Shown: positions 1 through 6,089 of the stretch, one piece after another | Layout: each line of letters opens with the position of its first letter | How positions within the stretch are numbered: the stretch's first letter is position 1 | Assembly (NCBI GenBank): GCA_002898995.1 | Contig: BEIM01000231.1 | Coordinates: 1 to 6,089 of the forward strand | Source: a bacterium HR36 | GTDB taxonomy: Bacteria; Planctomycetota; Planctomycetia; Gemmatales; HRBIN36 | DNA length: 6,089 bases | Reading direction: 5' to 3' | Notes under the pieces: model-generated | Told to the model about the DNA's origin: nothing | Seen by the model: the letters and a program-made list of their open reading frames with translations, nothing else | The model's database searches: none | Made by a program: the position numbers and the translations under genes

Positions 1-317
1 CCAGGATTCTGCTGACCACCTTGATTAGCCTGGCTGCTCCCGGACTGATTCCCCTGGCCGGCATTATCTCCCTGCGGCTTCTGACCCGCGTTGGCCTGAC
101 CGGAGGGTTTCATGCCGCCAGCCTGCTGATTGCCATCCGGTTTTTGACCGCTGTTCGCCTGGGCATTGTTAATATCAGCCTGGGGCTTATCGCCTGGCTG
201 TCGGCCCGATGCCTGATTGCTCCCAGGCTGCCCAGATGCATTGGGCGAATTGCTGGCTGGTTTCTGTCCGCTCGCCTGTGCATTGCCACCGGACCCGGTG
301 GATTTTTCGCAGTCTGG
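1..317 (-). CDS. In-frame continuation of the low-complexity tail beyond the TGA (partial, runs off the window)
   Basis: Directly after the TGA at 318-320, the same frame reads 105 further codons to the window edge without a stop. The product is again Gly/Gln/Asn/Ala/Pro/Lys/Ser-rich, with words such as GDKPQ, SGQKP and NQQAGG, and it matches the preceding 310 residues in character. The first residues (PDCEKST) are the exception: they hold the only cysteine of the whole tail. The only in-frame ATG is at 111-113 and lies inside the repeat-like sequence with no ribosome binding site, so a separate gene is unlikely. I read this as the C-terminal part of the same gene, separated by a true nonsense change, by sequencing error, or by leaky termination. 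The true end lies left of the window. Confidence 0.6.
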
Positions 318-1259
318 TCACCCAGGCCCGCCAGGAGCGGGTTTTTCCGGTTTCCCCTGAGCTTGCGAGTTGGCATTAGGCTTGTTCGGTGGATTGGCGT
401 TTGGCTGCTGGTTTGCACCCGCGGGCGAGTTGTCCGCGGGTTTATTGCCCATGGGCGGATTCTGGTTCCCGGCCTGAGCATTGGGATTTTGCCTTTGGTT
501 CGGATTCTGTGTGTTATTGCCTTGCGGCTGATTATTGGCCGTGCCCGACTGAGCACCGCTATTCTCTGGTTTTATGGGCTGAGTACCGCCAGGCTGATTA
601 TTGGCTTGGGCATTGTTCTCCGGCTGATTGGGAGTTTGGCCAGTTGTGCCCGCGTTTGGTTTCTGGGGTTTGTCACCAGCCTGACCACCTGCATTCGCAT
701 TAGGTTGCGGCTTGTTTTGTCGCTGGTCGTTACTACCACCAGCGGGCTGGTTAGGAACGTTGTTAGCCTGGGGTTTGTCGGCTCCCTGGCCGGCACCCTG
801 TGGCTTCGCCCCGTTATTGGCGGCTTGGTTGCCAGCCTGTGGCTTATCGGAAGGCGAAGCTTTGTCGGGGGAATTCTGCGGTGGGGCGTTATCATTACCT
901 TGGTGGGCCTGAGGCGGGGATTTGTCGGGATTTTGATTAGCCTGCTGGCCTGTACCGCCTTGTGCTTTGTCAGGCTGCTGGTGGGGCTTGTCGCCTGCTT
1001 GGGCTTTATCAGGCGAAGGCTTCCCTTGTTGCTGATTGTCGCCTTGGCCCGTGCCGGAGTTTTCGGGGTTTGCTTTGTCGGGTGGGGAAGGCGCTTTATC
1101 CGGCTTATTCTCGCCAGGCTTGCTTTCGGGCTTGTGTTCAGGCGAGGGATTAGCTTCCGGCTTATTAGCCTGGGGCGGGTTATCCTGCGGCTTTTGCTCA
1201 GGGCTGCGCTTATTTTCCTGACTAGGTTTGGAAGCGGATTCGGAGTTCGGCGGAGGGGT
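1..1259 (-). repeat. Low-complexity coding region (Pro/Gln/Asn/Lys-rich, disordered)
   Basis: About 420 codons encode a tail with almost no hydrophobic residues. Composition drifts along it. The first part (about residues 595-650) is rich in Pro, Glu and Lys. The middle (about 650-730) carries PDKA or PDKS words at least six times. The rest is rich in Asn, Gln, Gly and Ala with GDKPQ, NKPQ and QANNQP-like words. The words are degenerate and irregularly spaced, so this is compositional repetition and not a clean tandem array. It is expected to be disordered. Such sequence is prone to replication slippage and to assembly error. Confidence 0.85.
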
Positions 1260-3041
1260 TTGCGGCTCAATCAATTCGACGAGAATCTCGCGAGAACGGC
1301 CGAGATTGGGCTCGGGGCGTTTGCAATCAGTGCCTTCGACCCACAGCTTCAACTTGGTACCTGGGGAAAAACTAACGGGCGTCGCGGCTTGGGGCACTTC
1401 CCGAGACTGATCCACCACCACAGCCTTGCCTAAATCCAGGGTCAGCGTGTAAGAGGCTGGTACGATGGGCGTGAAACCGTTAGCCTTTTGAAGCGGTCCG
1501 GTTTCCGCCTGCTCGTGGGCAATGCGCAGCAGCCGACGGGCACCATCCGTCTCCTGCAAGACAAGCCAAACGCGATCCACGGCAAAATCGTCATTGGCAG
1601 TGCCCTCAACTGCAACCCTGGTACCCAGCGGCAGTTGCACAATGGGCGGTTCTTTGGCTTGGGGGTCGGCTGGCGGCAGGGCCACGCGATTTACCTGCTC
1701 CAACGTTATCATGGGCGGCTGGTCAGTGAGCAGCCGGAGATCGAACCACTGCGTGGAGCCAGTCTGCCGGTGCGCGTTGCGCAAGCGAACGCCGTAGCGA
1801 GCTTGCGGCAACCACTTCTCATCCACACGCAGCCGGTCATCCAGGACAACTCGATTATTCTGATGTTGCGGATCGCGGTCGGGAGCCTGAACGAGTCGCA
1901 GGGTTTCCCGCCGTGTGGGTTCGCCATATTCCAGCACCAGCTCCCCTTCGGTGATTGGCTGGTCGCCATAGACCGCTAACTCGATTTCACTGCCGACCAG
2001 AGCTTCGATTGCGCCTATCGTTTGCTTTTTCGGTTCGCGGGCCGTGTAGGCTGGGTAATGGATGGTAATATCAAACTCGCGGACTTCTGGCGGGTTGACG
2101 AGCTGCTCCACCAGCCGATAAATGCGCGATCGACCATCTCCTCCGACCACGCGGAAGAACAACCCGCTGGCCGGCAGGTCGCTGGCTCCCAGGGCAAATT
2201 TCCATTCGGTGCGATAATCGTCCAAAGCGGTCATATTGCGGCGAACGGGCTGCTCGCCTTCTTGCACCCAGGTTTCCAGCCAAACCTCAGGAGGAGCCAG
2301 ACCATGCACGCGGACATGTACGCTCACCATTTGCCCGCGCTTGACGGGGATCTCTTTGACTGGCTGGCGATGCGGTTCGACATAAGGACCGTCGCGCTCC
2401 GGCGCCAGGAGTTCAAAGCGGGTGTCAGCGGGAATCGCCGTCGGAGCAAATGGCCAGAAAGCCCGTCCTACCAGCGAGAGAAATTGCTCCGGCACAAATA
2501 AGGCAAACACTCCCAACAAAATGAACAAACCCACGAGCACGAAGAACCAACGCATAGCGGGGTTGTGGGGAGCAGCGGCTTCGGGATCGGCATAACGCAT
2601 GTCTTCCTGCGCTTCCCGACGCAATGCTTCCCGCACCACCACCGGCAAACGACGTTGCCGTAAATCCAGGTAAGCCGTTACCGCATGACGAGTAACCCGC
2701 GCGGTCTTTTCCAGTCGCCACGCTGCGTACAGCAGGCTCACCTTGTGAAAGGCCGGGCGAATCAAACCAAACCAGGCAAAAATTCCGCTGCCTGCCACTA
2801 AGGCCAGGAACAGTGCTTGCCGAATCCAACTCGGGAGTCCCGCCGGTCGCAACGCCTGGTCCACCACCGCGATGGCGAGCAAATACGTCGCCCAAGCTAC
2901 TGCCAGCATTAACCCGGCCGTTGCTATATCCACCAGCCGAATCCGCTCCGCTGTGCGCTGCAGTTCGCGTAACAGGAGCTCATCGCTGGTCGGACCGCGC
3001 GGCGATCGCCCAACCTGCCCGCCCCGTGCCGTCGTGCTCAT
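318..3041 (-). CDS. DUF4175-like membrane protein with beta-rich extracytoplasmic region and Pro/Gln/Asn-rich tail (likely interrupted)
   Basis: This 907-residue protein has no assigned biochemical function. Two membrane segments lie near residues 37-60 and 73-94, a helical charged stretch follows, and a third segment lies near 163-186. Residues about 200-590 are beta-rich and probably extracytoplasmic. They include an ITIHYPAYT motif at about 325-333, which resembles the Ig-like part of DUF4175/TIGR02302 proteins; that link is from memory. From about residue 595 the protein is nearly free of Leu, Val and aromatic residues and consists of Pro, Gln, Asn, Lys, Gly, Ala, Asp and Ser, with recurring PDKA and DKPQ words. 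The ATG at 3039-3041 is chosen because GGGAG lies 8 bases upstream. It is 160 bases downstream of the beta-propeller gene. The TGA at 318-320 is suspect because the frame continues with the same composition. In planctomycetes I recall such genes near MoxR/DUF58 clusters, but none is visible here. Confidence 0.85.
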   Translation of the reverse strand: MSTTARGGQVGRSPRGPTSDELLLRELQRTAERIRLVDIATAGLMLAVAWATYLLAIAVVDQALRPAGLPSWIRQALFLALVAGSGIFAWFGLIRPAFHKVSLLYAAWRLEKTARVTRHAVTAYLDLRQRRLPVVVREALRREAQEDMRYADPEAAAPHNPAMRWFFVLVGLFILLGVFALFVPEQFLSLVGRAFWPFAPTAIPADTRFELLAPERDGPYVEPHRQPVKEIPVKRGQMVSVHVRVHGLAPPEVWLETWVQEGEQPVRRNMTALDDYRTEWKFALGASDLPASGLFFRVVGGDGRSRIYRLVEQLVNPPEVREFDITIHYPAYTAREPKKQTIGAIEALVGSEIELAVYGDQPITEGELVLEYGEPTRRETLRLVQAPDRDPQHQNNRVVLDDRLRVDEKWLPQARYGVRLRNAHRQTGSTQWFDLRLLTDQPPMITLEQVNRVALPPADPQAKEPPIVQLPLGTRVAVEGTANDDFAVDRVWLVLQETDGARRLLRIAHEQAETGPLQKANGFTPIVPASYTLTLDLGKAVVVDQSREVPQAATPVSFSPGTKLKLWVEGTDCKRPEPNLGRSREILVELIEPQTPPPNSESASKPSQENKRSPEQKPQDNPPQANKPEANPSPEHKPESKPGENKPDKAPSPPDKANPENSGTGQGDNQQQGKPSPDKAQAGDKPHQQPDKAQGGTGQQANQNPDKSPPQAHQGNDNAPPQNSPDKASPSDKPQAGNQAANNGAKPQGAGQGADKPQANNVPNQPAGGSNDQRQNKPQPNANAGGQAGDKPQKPNAGTTGQTPNQPENNAQANNQPGGTQPIKPENSGAQSGTANNQPQGNNTQNPNQRQNPNAQAGNQNPPMGNKPADNSPAGANQQPNANPPNKPNANSQAQGKPEKPAPGGPG

Positions 3042-3049
3042 GAGCTTTT

Positions 3050-3054
3050 CTCCC
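3050..3054 (-). promoter_or_regulatory. Shine-Dalgarno site of the DUF4175-like gene
   Basis: The minus strand reads GGGAG with eight bases to the ATG at 3039-3041. The spacing is normal, and the site supports the start that precedes the first membrane segment by about 36 residues. Confidence 0.55.
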
Positions 3055-3083
3055 GTTGACCAGGTGTCTCAGCCCCTTAACTC

Positions 3084-3089
3084 ATTCTA
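3084..3089 (-). promoter_or_regulatory. Possible -10 element upstream of the DUF4175-like gene
   Basis: The minus strand reads TAGAAT, one base from the sigma-70 consensus, and would place a transcript start about 35 bases before the ATG. The 17-base-distant upstream hexamer (TGGGCT) is a poor -35 match. The 160-base gap after the beta-propeller gene leaves room for a promoter, but this is a weak call. Confidence 0.2.
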
Positions 3090-3201
3090 GCCGACAAACC
3101 CGCACAAGCCCAGAGCAAAACGGCGCAAAATCGCAAACGAGTTGCCTGTCACCTGAGTCGCCGACTTAGAGGGTGCGGGGATTTTCGGCGCGTCGCGCTC
3201 A

Positions 3202-4458
3202 TCACCGTTTGCTATCACGCAGGCACCAGAGGTGGCGCCAAGTGCGAATGAGGACTATATCATCGACAATGACAGGTGTGGCATGGGTGGTAGCGCCATC
3301 CAGTTCGTTTTTGGCCAGCAACTCGAACTTGGGACTGGCCGCCAGCACGTAGGTGACAGCTCGCTTGTCGGTCACGTACAGCCGGTTTGCGGCATAGACC
3401 ATGCTCCCCCAGAAGACATCGCCCAAACGTTCCTGCCAGACAACCTTGCCGGTACGCCATTCCAAGCAATGCACGGAGCCGGGACCCGCATTAGGCTGAA
3501 AGAAATGATCGCCAAGCAGGATGCCCGAGCCGATCCTTTGCGGGTTGCGTTCTTCGGTTCGCCAGAGACGTGCGGCGGTAATATCGCCCAAGCCATCAGG
3601 TCGGACGGCCAACGCAGGCCCACCGTAACCGCAGCAGATGACCACAACTTCGGGTGACACTACAGGCGAAGTATACACCAGCTTCCCTAGGCCCGTACAG
3701 CGCCAAATTTCCTTGCCGGTTTTCGGGTCGTAGGCAGCAAGGAATTCCGGCCAGCTGGCGATAAGCAGGTCCCTGTTGCCCACCCTGACCGTGGCCGGCG
3801 TGCTCCAGGCCCCAAGCCACTCCGAAGGTTTTTCACCGTATTTGCCTCCGGGAATTTCAACTTTCCAGACCTCTTTACCGTTCGCGAGATCGAGGGCTAC
3901 CAGGAAGGTGCGCTCACCTGGACCGCAATTCACGAACACCAGGTTGTCGTAAATAATCGGGGACGCGGCATTGCCCCAGATGTGGTGGATTTTCCCGGTG
4001 GCATAATGCCAGAGCGGCTGGCCAGAAAAATCGTAACAAAAGACGCCGGCCGAGCCATGCGACACCACGACACGCTGGCCATCGGTGGCAGGAGAAGCCG
4101 AACAATAAGGGTTGTCGCGGTGCGTCGGTTCTTTGTCTTCATAGCGCACGACGCGGCGCCACAGCTCTTTGCCCGTGTGCCGGTCGAGGCACAGCAAAGC
4201 GCGCTCGTGGCCATCTGCGTCCAGGGACTGCGTGAGGAAAATACGGTCGTTCCAGACGGCCGGCGTGGAGTTACCCGGACCTGGAAGGGCGATTTTCCAC
4301 GCAACGTTTTCCGTAGCCGACCACCGCAAAGGCGGTTTGGCGGTAGCGGGAGCCTGACCATTCCCCTGGGGACCACGAAAACTGGGCCAATTCGCTACGC
4401 CCCATCCCAGCACACACATCAGACCGCACACTACCAGTGAAAGTCTTGGCAGCGTCAT
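3202..4458 (-). CDS. Exported PQQ-like beta-propeller repeat protein
   Basis: The 418-residue product starts with a signal peptide: Arg at position 5, a hydrophobic core at about 7-19, and likely cleavage after VANA-like residues near 22. It should act outside the cytoplasmic membrane. The mature protein opens with NWPSFRGPQGNG (23-34), the usual start of planctomycete PQQ-like proteins. Blade motifs of the form D-x-x-TGK-x-x-W recur at about 92-100, 142-150, 190-198, 244-252 and 333-341, and weaker ones fill the gaps, giving a seven- or eight-bladed propeller. It is much shorter than quinoprotein alcohol dehydrogenases (about 600 residues) and lacks an evident catalytic or cytochrome domain. 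A scaffold or binding role is therefore more likely than an enzyme, but the ligand is unknown. The ATG at 4456-4458 is supported by a strong AAGGAGG five bases upstream. The gene follows the PH-like gene by 62 bases. Confidence 0.92.
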   Translation of the reverse strand: MTLPRLSLVVCGLMCVLGWGVANWPSFRGPQGNGQAPATAKPPLRWSATENVAWKIALPGPGNSTPAVWNDRIFLTQSLDADGHERALLCLDRHTGKELWRRVVRYEDKEPTHRDNPYCSASPATDGQRVVVSHGSAGVFCYDFSGQPLWHYATGKIHHIWGNAASPIIYDNLVFVNCGPGERTFLVALDLANGKEVWKVEIPGGKYGEKPSEWLGAWSTPATVRVGNRDLLIASWPEFLAAYDPKTGKEIWRCTGLGKLVYTSPVVSPEVVVICCGYGGPALAVRPDGLGDITAARLWRTEERNPQRIGSGILLGDHFFQPNAGPGSVHCLEWRTGKVVWQERLGDVFWGSMVYAANRLYVTDKRAVTYVLAASPKFELLAKNELDGATTHATPVIVDDIVLIRTWRHLWCLRDSKR

Positions 4459-4463
4459 CTATG

Positions 4464-4470
4464 CCTCCTT
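4464..4470 (-). promoter_or_regulatory. Shine-Dalgarno site of the beta-propeller gene
   Basis: The minus strand reads AAGGAGG, a near-perfect anti-16S match, five bases before the ATG at 4456-4458. It fixes the start of the beta-propeller gene. It is also the strongest ribosome binding site in the window, which suggests independent and efficient translation of this gene even if it is cotranscribed. Confidence 0.8.
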
Positions 4471-4520
4471 GGCGAATGTTCACAGGTTGGCCACCATGCG
4501 AAGCCGGCCCACTGTTCTGG

Positions 4521-5171
4521 CTATTTCTTGGTTTCCGCTTCCGACGCTGGGTGGATTTGTTCCTTAGGCATGTCCTTGCGGCCAAAGGCAAACCAAGCAT
4601 TTTCGATAGAACGGCGGAACTGTTCGTATTCCTTGACGCCACGAAGCACTAACTTGACCTGACCGCGGGAAACGATTTCCAGGTCCGCGGCTTGGTAAAA
4701 GGGCTGGATCGAATTTTCAACAATCCGCACGGCTACGCGAGGAAAATCGCCACCTGGCTCCGTGTCAATCTCTGACAGCGGAAGCTCCTCGACAACACGG
4801 CCAGACCAACCCTTGAGCACCTTGATCGCTTTATTTGTCAAGACGTAGCGTGTGGCAGTAACCGGCAGCAAGCGCAGGAAGAAAAACGGCGCCAACAATA
4901 ACCAAGCAGCGAGAGCAATCAAGGTCGCCAATGGGAGAGCCAAAATCATCACCAGCACGCTGAGCCAAAAAGGTAGGCGTAAGGCCCAGCGGATAATACC
5001 GCGAGCTACTAACTGGATATGAGCCCCCAGCCGTGCAGGCGCACCACCGAGGTACGCTGTAACCGAAGGCCAGCGCTCCGTTAATTTCGCCTCGGCAATC
5101 TGCGGCTGAATCACGCCGAGGATCGCTTCCGCACGCATATCGCGTATCGTAGACCGATACTCATGCTCCAT
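4521..5171 (-). CDS. Membrane protein with bacterial PH-like domain
   Basis: The product is 216 residues from the chosen ATG at 5169-5171. A soluble N-terminal part (1-55, with ERWPSVTAYL at 32-41) leads to a long hydrophobic stretch at about 58-102 that can form a membrane hairpin. Residues about 105-190 resemble a bacterial PH (bPH2, YdbS-like) domain: TRYVLTNKAIKVLKG at 107-121, a strand ending LPLSEIDTE, and a final helix with EYEQFRRSIENA. The C-terminus is charged. Such domains sit at the membrane, but their ligands are mostly unknown. The frame remains open to an ATG at 5259-5261, giving 246 residues, but the extra 30 residues look non-coding in character (Arg, His and Asn-rich). An internal ATG at 5136-5138 would also keep the conserved part. 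None of the three starts has a good ribosome binding site, so the start is uncertain. Confidence 0.8.
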   Translation of the reverse strand: MEHEYRSTIRDMRAEAILGVIQPQIAEAKLTERWPSVTAYLGGAPARLGAHIQLVARGIIRWALRLPFWLSVLVMILALPLATLIALAAWLLLAPFFFLRLLPVTATRYVLTNKAIKVLKGWSGRVVEELPLSEIDTEPGGDFPRVAVRIVENSIQPFYQAADLEIVSRGQVKLVLRGVKEYEQFRRSIENAWFAFGRKDMPKEQIHPASEAETKK

Positions 5172-5303
5172 GGGTTCGTTTACCCTGTTCGACCGCGCGA
5201 AAATTTTCGGGCGGTTATGCCGCTCAGCGTTCCATAGGTAGGCGCAGCGGTGGCCCACCATTGCGGGTTCCCAGCGAATCCGCGAGGATTTGCGTATGGC
5301 AGA

Positions 5304-5331
5304 ATGTTACGGCAAAAAAGCCCAGGGTCAA
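5304..5331 (-). promoter_or_regulatory. Possible sigma-70-like promoter upstream of the PH-like gene
   Basis: On the minus strand TTGACC (5326-5331) and TAACAT (5304-5309) are separated by 16 bases. The first hexamer overlaps the stop codon of the kinase gene. A transcript from here would carry a leader of about 125 bases to the ATG at 5169-5171, or about 35 bases to the ATG at 5259-5261. Chance matches of this quality are common, so confidence is low. Confidence 0.25.
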
Positions 5332-6089
5332 CGGGGTAGATGTTGGCGGCGGGCTCTTGGCCGGTACAATGCGTGCCACGCACGCCAAGCAGGAATTTGT
5401 ATCAGAAACGCCAGGGCGAACAACGTGGTGATAAGCAGGTTAACCACCAATACGACCCGCCGATCCCCAATCAGGCCCCCCATGTCGTAGCTGGAGTGGT
5501 ACCATCCGCAAAGATCGGCGAGCATCAGCATCAAACCTGTCCCGGTTAAGGCCAGTCCAGCACACAGTGCCCAATAGCGGTGTAGCAAGATGAAGATGCC
5601 AGCGACTAGGCTTGGAACATAGCCAAAGCCGAGCCAGAGAGCGATGTGCCAGAACAGCGCTGCAGGAGAAGGCGGTTGGAGCACGCCCGTGGCCAGCAGC
5701 AGCAACCCTAGCATGCACCAGAGCGCGAAAGCGGCACTAAGGGAGGTGAGCACCACACCGGCGTCACGTATGCGGGCAGGATGGCGGAACCAGAGCCGAA
5801 ACCGATAGGCGCGCTCGGCCACCGGACCAACGAGGGGCTCGCCTGTCAGGAACCGTCGCAGCTCCGCAGCTAATTCTGCAGCAGACTGGTAGCGGGCACC
5901 AGGGACAAGTTGCAAACATTTGCCACAAATCGCCAACAAATCTTTGGGCGTATCTGGGCGCAATTGCTGGATGGGGAGGATGTCGCCGGCACGAATAGCC
6001 GCGAAAATCTCGTCCAGGTTGCCACCGCTGCACGGTGGCCGACCCGTCAGCAGGTAGTACAAAATCGTGCCCAGGCCGTAAATGTCCGT
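5328..6089 (-). CDS. Ser/Thr protein kinase, C-terminal part with four-TM tail (5' end outside window)
   Basis: The frame is open from the right window edge to a TGA at 5328-5330 and gives 253 residues. The first residues, TDIYGLGTILYYLLTGRPP, match kinase subdomain IX (D-x-Y-x-L-G followed by the LLTGRPP helix). The stretch at about 57-92 has the subdomain XI pattern C-x8-RY-x-SA-x-EL-x(3)-L-x-RFL-x-GE and contains the conserved Arg. Together they identify the C-lobe of a Hanks-type kinase. The ATP loop and catalytic HRD and DFG motifs lie outside the window, so activity cannot be judged. After the linker LVGPVAERAYRF, typical of planctomycete kinases, come four predicted membrane segments at about 111-137, 143-168, 171-191 and 213-233, then a basic C-terminus. 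No extracytoplasmic sensor domain is seen. A TTG at 6060-6062 is an internal codon and not the true start. Substrates are unknown. Confidence 0.9.
   Translation of the reverse strand, partial: TDIYGLGTILYYLLTGRPPCSGGNLDEIFAAIRAGDILPIQQLRPDTPKDLLAICGKCLQLVPGARYQSAAELAAELRRFLTGEPLVGPVAERAYRFRLWFRHPARIRDAGVVLTSLSAAFALWCMLGLLLLATGVLQPPSPAALFWHIALWLGFGYVPSLVAGIFILLHRYWALCAGLALTGTGLMLMLADLCGWYHSSYDMGGLIGDRRVVLVVNLLITTLFALAFLIQIPAWRAWHALYRPRARRQHLPR

Noticed and set aside
318..320. Selenocysteine or a recoded TGA.
   Set aside because: The context is a disordered tail with no redox motif, and I see no convincing hairpin directly downstream. Other genes in the window use TGA as a normal stop.
110..556. 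A minus-strand frame of 148 codons across the TGA site, which might be a frameshifted gene end.
   Set aside because: Only the short stretch DQTAKNPPGP at the TGA site fits the tail composition. On both sides the product turns into Arg, Ile, Met and His-rich sequence typical of an out-of-frame reading. It supports a local frame slip but not a separate gene.
1..1259. A CRISPR array or DNA tandem repeat array.
   Set aside because: The repeated words are degenerate, irregularly spaced and follow the codon frame. There are no identical repeats with uniform spacers.
21..1433. A 470-codon open frame on the plus strand opposite the low-complexity tail, with an apparently membrane-like Leu/Ile/Val-rich product.
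   Set aside because: Its codons are aligned exactly with those of the minus-strand gene, so a stop would need a Leu TTA or CTA or Ser TCA codon on the minus strand. The tail has almost no Leu and does not use TCA, so the openness follows from its composition. The hydrophobic look is the complement of Asn, Gln and Asp codons. It has no ribosome binding site and no recognisable domain.
1488..2501. Plus-strand open frames of about 160 codons opposite the beta-rich part of the large gene.
   Set aside because: They lack domain signatures and overlap a minus-strand gene with clear membrane segments and family motifs, so they are shadows.
3202..4458. The beta-propeller gene as a true PQQ-dependent alcohol dehydrogenase, suggested by a vicinal Cys-Cys pair at residues 275-276.
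   Set aside because: The protein is far shorter than these enzymes, the Cys pair lies late in the chain and not in the N-terminal position expected, and no cytochrome c motif (CxxCH) is present.
5310..5331. A rho-independent terminator after the kinase gene, because a T6 run follows a CCC...GGG pair on the minus strand.
   Set aside because: The possible stem is only about three base pairs, too weak for a terminator.

Overview
The window looks like a stretch of planctomycete chromosome. The reasons are a Hanks-type Ser/Thr kinase C-lobe followed by a multi-pass membrane tail, a secreted PQQ-like beta-propeller protein beginning with a W-x-x-[FW]-R-G-P motif, and a large membrane-anchored protein of the planctomycete DUF4175-like type with a huge low-complexity tail. 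GC content is moderately high. The family is not settled by what is visible; a Gemmatales- or Pirellulales-like bacterium is my best guess.

All four real genes lie on the minus strand and are read from right to left. They are: (1) the C-terminal 253 residues of a membrane Ser/Thr kinase, cut by the right window edge (5328-6089); (2) a small membrane protein with a bacterial PH-like domain (4521-5171, or to 5261 with a longer start); (3) an exported PQQ-like beta-propeller protein (3202-4458); and (4) a three-TM protein with beta-rich domains and a Pro/Gln/Asn/Lys-rich tail (318-3041). The gaps are about 156, 62 and 160 bases. This is compatible with one loosely spaced operon or with several transcription units. 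No tRNA, rRNA, CRISPR array, insertion sequence or attachment site was seen.

The most notable point is at the left end. The big protein stops at a TGA at 318-320, but the same reading frame stays open for another 105 codons to the window edge with the same tail composition. The stop therefore appears to interrupt the gene rather than end it. A pair of single-base length changes in a GGG run (321-323) and an A5 run (303-307) would remove both the stop and the only cysteine of the tail. A sequencing or assembly error is thus a serious explanation beside a true truncation or leaky termination.

A functional link between the genes is inference only. All four products are membrane-bound or exported, so an envelope theme is reasonable, but no known pathway can be assigned. 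I found no convincing sign of a new defence, mobile or RNA system.
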